A stretch of DNA of 64,000 nt from Symbiodinium kawagutii (lineage: Eukaryota > Sar > Dinophyceae > Suessiales > Symbiodiniaceae), in the NCBI GenBank assembly GCA_009767595.1, contig VSDK01018566.1, positions 8,465-72,464 of the forward strand, written 5' to 3'. Positions 41,694 to 48,990 of the stretch are shown here, one piece after another. The notes beneath the pieces were generated by a model. It did not search any database and had not been told where the DNA came from. It saw only the letters and a list, made by a program, of their open reading frames with translations. Each line of letters starts with the position of its first letter. The first letter of the stretch is position 1. The translations under genes and the position numbers were made by a program.

Positions 41694-41805
41694 TTGGTTG
41701 GTGGTTTCAACCCCTTATGGAAAATGTTGGTCAACCAGCCAAGCATGTGGCAATACACTCGGGAAAATAAAACATGTCAATCAAAGCACCAGATCCACCA
41801 GCCAG
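41694..41805 (+). mobile_element. Family B element at exon edge
   Basis: TTGGTTGGTGGTTTCAACCC ... CACCAGATCCACCAGCCAG, with ACACTCGGGAAAATAAAAC inside. Confidence 0.75.
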
Positions 41806-42163
41806 GATATATCATGAGTGCAGAACTGAAGAAAGAGAAGTGGGAGAAGAGGTGGTGGTTTCTCAAAATAGGGGGCCCAAAAAATGGTTGGTTTATTACT
41901 ATAAATGACTAGTAATGGATGATTTGGGGGGTCCCCTATTTTGAGAAACCACCAGGTGAGATCCATTGAGATCCTCACTTCTGCTGGCAAACTCCGCCAC
42001 TTCTTGCGCGCCTGCAAGCGGCGGTTGCGCGAGACTGACCAACAACGTTGGGACACCACTTGGACCAACTGTTGGATGCCCCTGAGAGGAGAGATGCATA
42101 CAGCAGATTCGTGAGGCAAACAGCAGCCCTGTTGGGTACGCTACTGGTTGCTTCACCATCAGA
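41806..42163 (+). CDS. Gene fragment interrupted by an A element
   Basis: Directly after the B acceptor CCAGCCAG^ the frame reads YIMSAELKKEKWEKR (41808-41852). The A element at 41853-41954 follows. Then the frame reads SIEILTSAGKLRHFLRACKR and RLRETDQQRWDTTW, with a later, shifted frame LLDAPERRDAYSRFVRQTAA and LLGTLLVASPSDG up to the next A element at 42164. The first two patches join in frame if the acceptor is GTGAG^ATCC, 4 bp past the A end. The shift near 42045 means either another short feature or a broken gene. The product is a basic, helical, unknown protein. Confidence 0.35.
41853..41954 (-). mobile_element. Family A element, young-looking, between coding patches
   Basis: TGGTGGTTTCTCAAAATAGG ... 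TCCCCTATTTTGAGAAACCACCA, nearly the same as the copy at 27489. Confidence 0.9.
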
Positions 42164-42262
42164 TGGGGGTTTCTCAGGTCCTAGGGGTACCCCTAAATCA
42201 TCTTTCAACCATTTAGAGTCCTCAACCGAGCATTTTTTGGGGTCCCGATTTTGAGAAACCAA
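42164..42262 (+). mobile_element. Family A element
   Basis: TGGGGGTTTCTCAGGTCCTA with CCCCTAAATCATCTTTCAA; right end GGGGTCCCGATTTTGAGAAA. Confidence 0.8.
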
Positions 42263-42659
42263 GAAATAACCATGAAGGTTTTGTTGGTGGATTAGTGCAA
42301 GCCAACGTATGTTGACCTATAGTTACAACATCTGTTCCACGAATAGCACCCATATTGACCATAGTGTACCATGACTAAACCACTAAGTAACCACTAGGTG
42401 ACCAGTAGGTAACCAGGAGATAACCATTAGGTACGAGTAAGTATGAGGGAACCATTAGGTAATCATTCGGTGACCACTAGATTGCCAGTAGTTGATTAAT
42501 CCATATTGAAACCTAGTTACACCTTTATTAACACCTAGTTTGATACCCAGAAACGCCCCCGGTTGGTGACAATGCTACATGGTTATAGCTTGTGAACAGA
42601 TCACTAATATCTACATGTGCCCAGTTGTATACATACATGAGATATCATGACACTGAATA
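42263..42659. other. AT-rich spacer, no gene seen
   Basis: ACCACTAAGTAACCACTAGG and related ACCAGTAGGTAACCAGG words at 42370-42520. No frame. Confidence 0.4.
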
Positions 42660-42747
42660 TGGCTGTGGGTCAAACCCCCGTACCCCTGGTTCCCCTACCA
42701 TTCACCATTGTTTGCCCTATTGGCAGGTTAATATTGACCCATAGCCA
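42660..42747 (+). mobile_element. Family C element, internally deleted
   Basis: TGGCTGTGGGTCAAACCCCC ... AATATTGACCCATAGCCA, about 30 bp shorter than full copies. Confidence 0.8.
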
Positions 42748-42749
42748 GA

Positions 42750-42920
42750 TATGATTCATTGTATGCAAACAGTGAGCCGGGCAAGCCATCAGAAGGAAGC
42801 CGAGTTCACGTTCGCAGCAAGCCCTGCCGCCTGAGTCCCCAATCTTGGCATGAGCCAACACCAAGGTGGGCGAGGATTCCTCGCCAGCTGAGGCCAGGAT
42901 GTCTCGCATAGCAGGTTACA
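42750..42920 (-). CDS. Exon-like patch, unknown protein
   Basis: The minus frame reads MRDILASAGEESSPTLVLAH, AKIGDSGGRACCERELGFLL and MACPAHCLHTMN, then runs into the C element, whose minus-strand left end GGTCAATA could be a donor. Family unknown. Confidence 0.3.
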
Positions 42921-43047
42921 GTCCGCCGTATGCGCCAATGAATGGTTAACCGAACAATCAACCGGTGCTTAGGCTCAGGTAGGTTGCTTCATTGCCATCC
43001 ATTATCCACCTTCATCCAATCATTCAAGCCGCCTTCTTCACCACACA

Positions 43048-43162
43048 TGGCTCTTTCTCAAAAAATAGGGGTGCCCCCAAATCATCCTTTAAATGTATCA
43101 TTTATAGTAACAAACCAAATAAACCAAGCATTTTTGGGGTCCCCTATTTTGAGAAACCACCA
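43048..43162 (+). mobile_element. Family A element
   Basis: TGGCTCTTTCTCAAAAAATA with CCCCCAAATCATCCTTTAA; right end TCCCCTATTTTGAGAAACCACCA. Confidence 0.85.
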
Positions 43163-43325
43163 TTTATAGCAATGACCATTTTTGGGGCCTCCCAAACTGG
43201 CTTCAGAATCCACCATGTCTGGTTCTTGAACCATTATTGTTAGTTATTTTCCACTATGATTAACAGCCATTAAGCGGTCATTGTTGGTTGTCATCCCCTA
43301 ATATCAACGGTTGTTGCTGGTTATC

Positions 43326-43429
43326 TGGGTGTTTCTCAAAATAGGGGTACCCCTAAATCATCCACTACTAGTCATTTATAGTAATAAACCAACCATTTTT
43401 GGGGGTTCCCTATTTTAAGAAACCACCAG
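43326..43429 (+). mobile_element. Family A element
   Basis: TGGGTGTTTCTCAAAATAGG with ACCCCTAAATCATCCACTA; right end CCTATTTTAAGAAACCACCA. Confidence 0.85.
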
Positions 43430-43465
43430 CTGTTGTCATCCCTTAGTATCATCCAATTAGCCATT

Positions 43466-43640
43466 CCAAAACCACCAGGGACCCGAGACTTCTCGGGACT
43501 GAAGGCAAGCTCTGCGCATGGCCCACCGGTGGCCGCCTGGGCGTGCAAGAAGGTCTGGTATTGCCTGGCGCAGCCGTGGGCGTGGAAAGTTTGTGTGGCG
43601 AGCGGATCGGGGATCCACCTGGTTGTGACCAAGGTTCATA
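43466..43640. other. Exon-like island, strand unresolved
   Basis: Both strands are open. Plus reads RDFSGLKASSAHGPPVAAWA; minus reads DPRSARHTNFPRPRLRQAIP. GC-rich and bordered by A elements on both sides. Confidence 0.2.
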
Positions 43641-43693
43641 TACAGCTTATGGGTGATATATGGTGGATATATGGTTGGTATATGGTTGGTATA

Positions 43694-43801
43694 TGGGTGT
43701 TTCTCAAGTCATAGGGGACCCCCCAAATCATCCAGTTTATTAACCATTTATAGTGGTAAACCAGCCATAGCTTTGGGGTCCCCTATTTTGAGAAACCACC
43801 A
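43694..43801 (+). mobile_element. Family A element
   Basis: TGGGTGTTTCTCAAGTCATA with CCCCCCAAATCATCCAGTT; right end CCCCTATTTTGAGAAACCACCA, flanked TA/TA. Confidence 0.9.
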
Positions 43802-43831
43802 TATACAACTGTTGTTACAAAATACATGGAG

Positions 43832-44072
43832 AACTATGGTGAATCTTCTTGATGGTTTGTGACTATGGTGAATCTTCTTGATGGTTTGTGACTATGGTGA
43901 ATCTTCTTGATGGTTTGTGACTATGGTGAATCTTCTTGATGGTTTGTGACTATGGTGAATCTTCTTGGTGGTTTGTAACTATGGTGAATCTTATTGATGG
44001 TTTGTAACTATGGTGAATTGCATTGATGGTTTGTAACTATGCTGAATCTTCTTGATGGTTTGTGACTATGGT
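43832..44072. repeat. 29-bp tandem repeat, about eight copies
   Basis: Unit starts ACTATGGTGAATCTTCTTGA and ends TGGTTTGTG, with copies nearly identical at 43832-43960 and more diverged towards 44072. Confidence 0.95.
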
Positions 44073-44368
44073 TGGTCTTTTATGGTTTGATTCTGATTTC
44101 GTTGGTGAATTGTAGATGCAGCTTCTAATAAAGATAAACTGGGGGTCGTATTGAACATGGATCTGCCACTTATAAACAAGCAACCATCAACAACAGGAGG
44201 GGGACAAACAAACAACAAACATGAATTTCCAAGGTTTTTTGGCGGCTGCAATTTTTGAAGTGCGACAAGACTTTTGAAATCATTCATTACTGCAGCGGCT
44301 GCTAAGCCAAATACCGAAACCAACCAACCAGCAGTGCTGCCCCGGATCAAAGCGCCAGGCCAAAGCAA
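44073..44368 (-). CDS. Exon-like patch, unknown protein
   Basis: The minus frame includes MLWPGALIRGSTAGWLVSVF, GLAAAAVMNDFKSLVALQKL and QPPKNLGNSC, suggesting a hydrophobic helix then a charged segment. Possibly membrane associated; family unknown. Confidence 0.25.
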
Positions 44369-44693
44369 CCATCCAGTTGCTGATCAGTTTTTTGACCCTC
44401 TTCTTGATTGGTTTCAATGGATCTAACCTGGATACAAAACTGGAGCAACCGCTTAGGTAACGATGTAAATACTGATAACGAAGGATATTCTATCTACTTG
44501 AGGATGACTATACTGCTGTATGTAGATTTGATGTGACAACAGTGATATATTTTTGAATATACATATCCGTATACTTGCTTCTAATAGCCTCGAAAGAACC
44601 CTAGATTGTACACGACAATGCACCGGTCTAGCTTGGCAAATGCGTTCTTGTTTGCGCCTGAAACGACAAGTTGAATCGCACCAGTCCTAGATC

Positions 44694-44810
44694 CGATATG
44701 GATATGTGCCAAAACAGTGGTACCCCCAAAACCAATGGTTTCTATGAAATGTTTATTTGTTTTTTGGTAGGTTGTTGGTTCATTACCCTACTTTGGCACA
44801 TACCCATATG
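44694..44810. mobile_element. Inverted-repeat element, family D
   Basis: ATATGGATATGTGCCAAAAC and TTTGGCACATACCCATAT are inverted ends flanked by AT. Interior GTGGTACCCCCAAAACC recalls family A, so this may be a relative. Confidence 0.7.
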
Positions 44811-45073
44811 ACCCCGAGAAAGAATGATTCGGTCTCATCCCTCCCCTCTGAGCTGAATGTTGTTAAGGGGGTCAGCTGGGGATAGCGCTTGAGTCTGGAA
44901 CTTTCACCTAATCACCAGCCCTGGTTCAGTTGCCAAAAAATGTGTGTTTTGCTGGACAATTAACTGACTCGGCAAACATCAATCAAACCCCTCCTTTCTG
45001 GCAATGCGCACTCATTTGATTCGTTGAAACATCCATGTCCGGTGGGAAAACCCCATGTTGGTTGGCTAGCCAT
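44811..45073. other. Spacer, no gene seen
   Basis: Unique DNA without a supported frame. Confidence 0.3.
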
Positions 45074-45188
45074 GTGGTGCTTTCTCAAAATAGGGGACCC
45101 CAAAAATCGCTGGTTTAGTACTATAAATGGCTAAAGAAGGATGATTGGAGGGTACCATGGGGTACCCCTATGACTTGAGAAACACCCA
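45074..45188 (-). mobile_element. Family A element
   Basis: TGGTGCTTTCTCAAAATAGG ... CCCCTATGACTTGAGAAACACCCA with GGATGATTGGAGGGTACC, a GGTACC duplication near the right end. Confidence 0.85.
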
Positions 45189-45189
45189 T

Positions 45190-45780
45190 GTTGCTTGGTT
45201 CTGGGTCAAGACCTTGTACCCGTGGTCCACCCAATCCCGCCGTTTGCCTGGGGGAGCAACCAGGACTGGTTGGACTGGTTGGGGTTCGGAAACCCATCAG
45301 AGCAATGAAAAGAGCCGGTTAGAAGACACGCATGTCATGGATGATGCAAAGCATGATGATTGATAATGTACGTTTGATACATGACTGATTGAATTACACA
45401 GGACACGGGATTGAAGCATCAATTGATATCAAACAATAATGAATGATATGATACATTCGTATATGATGATAAGTCTAACATAGTCTAACTACGTGTGTAT
45501 CTGTATTAATAGACCTACCGTATTTGCGCCCAATGGTATGATATGTATTCGGAATGATCGTCAAGAAGTGCGCTTTTATGCCACTAACCAACTGGTGATT
45601 CTTTTGAGTGGGTTCACACGATACTGTACCCCCCGACAGCTGATTTCATGATGGTTGGCTAATGGTTGGTTAACTGATGGTTACTCATATAATGATGGTT
45701 TCATGATGGTTCATATATGATAAACATCGCTTCAATGGTGGTCAACGATACTGATCCATGATGATGAATGATGCTTTCTG
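45190..45780. other. Spacer with a C left-end remnant
   Basis: TTGGTTCTGGGTCAAGACCT then TGTACCCGTGGTCC at 45195-45230 is the left part of a C element. The rest is unique or AT-rich. Confidence 0.4.
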
Positions 45781-46015
45781 ACTGAATCTTTTGCAATTTC
45801 CACGCAAAGGAAATCCAATCAAAATGGTGATACATCTCACGCGTGACCAGATGCTTGCTTCTGATAGTGAGACATCGTTTCCACGCGGGCTTGGTGATAG
45901 TCACATGCTTCACATGGGATGTTGCCATGGAAATTCCCTCAAGCTTGAGCCTGGAAATGGCTGGGGCTGGGTCAGTTGAAACATGTGAGTGCCACCGTTG
46001 CAGCCACCGTTCCAC
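45781..46015. other. Open region, strand unresolved
   Basis: The minus frame reads RWLQRWHSHVSTDPAPAISR; the plus frame reads ASDSETSFPRGLGDSHMLHM. Neither is decisive. A longer plus frame reaches 46328 without a domain. Confidence 0.2.
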
Positions 46016-46019
46016 TCCC

Positions 46020-46600
46020 GTGCTGGCTACTTGCCATTACCATGATGGGCCATTTTCAATAGAGAAACCCGCCAGCCATTTCATGCACCCCATTGATCTA
46101 AACAAATTCGAATTTATGATAATCTATGCATATCTATGCATTTCCTGGATCTTTTTTGCAATTACCCCCTGTAGGATCGTGTCACATGCTCATGGTTCCT
46201 TGGGATATGACGAACCCATGGAACTTGGCCACAAAATTTGTCACCCACGGTTTGATGCTGCTCAAATGATCATCCCAAAAAGTCAAAACCAGTACAGAAA
46301 ATCCATCAACCTTGAGGGTTCCACATGATCCCCAAACACACTAATGAGAGATCCACATTCAGAAACCACCCCAGTTAACCATAAATAGCGTGAAATAGGA
46401 GAAGTTTAGCCATGTTTAACCATATTGGATCTACCATTCTCACTTATATCTGAGTCCCCACAATGATCGCCAGCCAGTTGTGCCTGCTTTCGCACACTAC
46501 CCGGCTTTTTCAGCCTTCTTCGACATGCACGCAGGCCATCTGAGATTGACAGATGGATGATCACCAGACCTGAGTGCACACCTTGCTGTTCATGTCCACA
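46020..46600. other. Spacer, no gene seen
   Basis: Unique DNA with AACCATAAATAGCG/TTTAACCATATTGG words at 46375-46430. No supported gene. Confidence 0.3.
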
Positions 46601-46788
46601 TTACCTCAGAGCGTGCGCAAAAAGGCAGGGTTGTGCCACGAAAATGGCCGGCTGGTCACAACGAAACGATGGAGTTTCCATTAGGATCATCGTCACCGAC
46701 CTGCAAACTGCGTAATAACCAGCCATCGGATCACTGTTAATTGACCATTCACCAACCATGCTCATGTGCAAATCCCTGCCAGTTGTGC

Positions 46789-47380
46789 TTAAGAATTGTT
46801 CTTCCTGTGGTGTCTTGGAGCCACAAAGCACCAACCATCGCTCAAGCCTCGCAGGGCCCCACGAGCTGATCCTGAACGACTGAATGATATCCCAGCGTTT
46901 GGTGCTTCGTATCCAGCTGGCTGTTGAGCATCTCCACACTGGTGGAGGTTTCGCAAGTCACAGGGAACCCCCCGTCATTGTCCTTTTTTTAAATCGATTA
47001 TATGGTGGTTTCTCAAAATAGGGGGACCCCCAAATCATCCATTTATAGTCATTTATAGTAATAAACCAGCCATTTTTGGGGGGTACCCTATTTTGAGAAA
47101 CACCCATATCAGTAAGAAACCACCCATCTTTGGGGTCCCCTATGGAGAAACCACCTTATACACATCCATATGCCCAAAAACTTGACCGCGTTTTGATTCA
47201 GCCCCTGGTGAAAACGACGGTCCTTCCCATCCTTCCGGCGGCGCCCCGTTCGGTTGCTGACTTCGTTCCCAGTTGCATCGGTTGGCCTTCAGGGTGGCCG
47301 CAACGCCGCCATAGGTTTTCTGCGTGAAGTAACACACATATCGGATGCCGTTGTACTCCACGGTGGTGTCTTCACAGACC
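46789..47380 (-). CDS. Two-exon gene with a nested A-element intron
   Basis: Exon 1 (about 47155-47380, preceded by CCTCTAG) reads VCEDTTVEYNGIRYVCYFTQ, KTYGGVAATLKANRCNWERS, SPGAESKRGQVFGHMDVYK. Its last codon AAG is followed by GTGGTTTCTCC, the end of an A element, giving a strong AAG^GTGG donor at 47154. The intron (46939-47154, 216 nt) is one A element inserted in another and ends CCTCCACCAG. Exon 2 (46789-46938) joins in phase 0 and reads CGDAQQPAGYEAPNAGISFS, RSGSARGALRGLSDGWCFVA, PRHHRKNNS-stop. A different exon 2 frame (to 46601) is also open, so the tail is less certain. The upstream part resembles a small cysteine-containing domain; the family is unknown. Confidence 0.5.
46940..47155 (+). 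mobile_element. Family A element containing another A element
   Basis: The outer copy has TGGTGGAGGTTTCGCAAGTC at the left and GGTCCCCTATGGAGAAACCA at the right; the inner copy occupies 47003-47106. Confidence 0.85.
47003..47106 (+). mobile_element. Family A element, complete, inner copy
   Basis: TGGTGGTTTCTCAAAATAGG with CCCCCAAATCATCCATTTA; right end ACCCTATTTTGAGAAACACCCA, flanked TA/TA. Confidence 0.95.
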
Positions 47381-47464
47381 TAGAGGCGGTTCAGTCATCG
47401 GCTCGGGAGGTCCAGCGGTTGATGAACCACCCTCAGTTCTTCTCAGCTATAAATCGTTGGTGAT

Positions 47465-48400
47465 ATCTGGTGATTTACCATTAGAAAATAGGGGTTCGCT
47501 TCATAGCTGGATTTTGCGGGGCAAAATCCCTTCCAACCCAAACTGGACCAGGAGTTGACGAAATACTGTCGTTTCCGGCCCAGAATCGAAACTTGAAAAC
47601 TTGAGCGAAGAAAAACAAAAGGACCTATGATGGCTAGTGCTTAACATGATCATAAACAGTATTGAATACATGTTAATTATCATCATTCACGGTTACCACA
47701 AATGTGCAATGATTCTGCTTTACATGGCCGTTGACCATTGATACAATAACTATATGTTCATGCTCATTAATAATGGGTGCTTTCAAAAAGATTCCTATGC
47801 TATGAGTCACAATCGCACATAAGCAAATAGATCAAACAGGTTCATAACCCCAACTCAGGTTTCAAAATGCTGATCCAAAATCCGGGCTCCATAGAAGCTT
47901 CCATCATCCAGGTCATGGACCAATGAACATCCCATGAATAGGACACCATGTCATAACATAGCACAACTCAACATGTCACAACCAACCAACAGCTCACAGG
48001 GTATTGACAGCTGATGAATCACGTTCCAGAAACAATTACAGTATGAACCCTTAACGATCGCGGTGCGCCCTTAAATGCAATAATCTGACCGCTCTGATCT
48101 ATTTCTATCAATTAGGAGGGAAGCCGAATCAAGAGAAGAAAATAGAAGCAGTCTTGCCATGTCTTGCCGAAGAATTCTGCGCCACAAATCATCAATGCCT
48201 TGACATGGGGTAACTTCAAGCCAGTGGTGTCATTTCCCAGAGCAAGTGATGCAATTTGATGGCGGAGGTTCTGTATTCCTGTCTCAACACGAGCAGATTT
48301 GCATTCGCGGGGATGTTAGGATGTTACTTCTACCCTCCTGCAGGTTGAAAGAAACATCACCATCTTCGATGGGCACTCTGCGTTGAAGCGATCAGTGATC
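47465..48400. other. Spacer, no gene seen
   Basis: Unique DNA at moderate AT content. A 61-residue minus frame at 47501-47686 is unconvincing. No A, B or C copies. Confidence 0.35.
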
Positions 48401-48403
48401 GGA

Positions 48404-48415
48404 NNNNNNNNNNNN
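48404..48415. other. Assembly gap (12 N)
   Basis: Twelve undetermined bases; true gap size unknown. Confidence 1.
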
Positions 48416-48516
48416 AGAGCGGTTGGTATTGAACAATATTCAGGTATCTCACGGTACTGGGATGGACCCTGAGCCTCAATCCCCAAGTTTGGGTTGGTTT
48501 CCATACCAGTACATGC
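48416..48516 (-). CDS. Exon-like patch beside the gap
   Basis: Directly after the CCAACCAG^ end of the truncated B element (minus strand) the frame reads ACTGMETNPNLGIEAQGPSQ then YREIPEYCSIPTA into the gap. It fits a B-derived 3' splice site followed by an exon. Beyond the gap the frame may continue to 48316. Confidence 0.35.
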
Positions 48517-48541
48517 CTGGTTGGTGGTTTCAACCCCTACC
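48517..48541 (+). mobile_element. Truncated family B element
   Basis: CTGGTTGGTGGTTTCAACCC then CTACC, after which similarity stops. This is the last A, B or C copy in the window. Confidence 0.85.
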
Positions 48542-48589
48542 TGCTAAGGGTTGTTTGTTGAAATTTCTTCTGTGATTTGGGATTTGTAC

Positions 48590-48705
48590 AAATGTGGGTT
48601 CTTACCTGCATTTTACGCTGATGTACGGATATTTATGTGGATGATTGATCTCGAACGGTTTTTTACGTGGATGTCACTTTTGAACGGTTTTTGATGTTTT
48701 TTATA
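48590..48705. repeat. GAACGGTTTTTTACGTGGATG repeat region, left copy
   Basis: TTTACGCTGATGTACGG, CGAACGGTTTTTTACGTGGA and TTTTGAACGGTTTTTGATG. The same words recur in a larger array at 58740-58902, in the same orientation. Confidence 0.75.
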
Positions 48706-48990
48706 TATAATCATTATGATAGGTTGTTTTGGCTTTTTCACATGTATATACACACGTGCACACATATGTGTATAGAAAGGATGGCTGCGTTCTTGTGTGC
48801 TCTACATGGAGGTCCTTCGTGTGTCACATAGACCATCCTCAAAAATTGCAAAAATCCATCATAAGTATATATAAAACGAACTGCTATAAGGTATATAGAC
48901 ATATTTCAAATGGGTTTCCTCTCTATGCCAATTCTTTCTCTCCGTCTTCCCACTGCCCAGCCCATCTTCCACTGCAATCTTTCCCCGTGC

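Noticed and set aside
43653-43862. Open frame through an A element (VGIWLVYGCFSSHRG)
   Set aside because: The frame consists of the A element's own sequence; similar frames appear wherever an A copy is present.
43832-44072. 29-bp repeat array as a CRISPR array
   Set aside because: The units are contiguous without unique spacers and there are no cas genes; it is an ordinary minisatellite in a eukaryotic setting.
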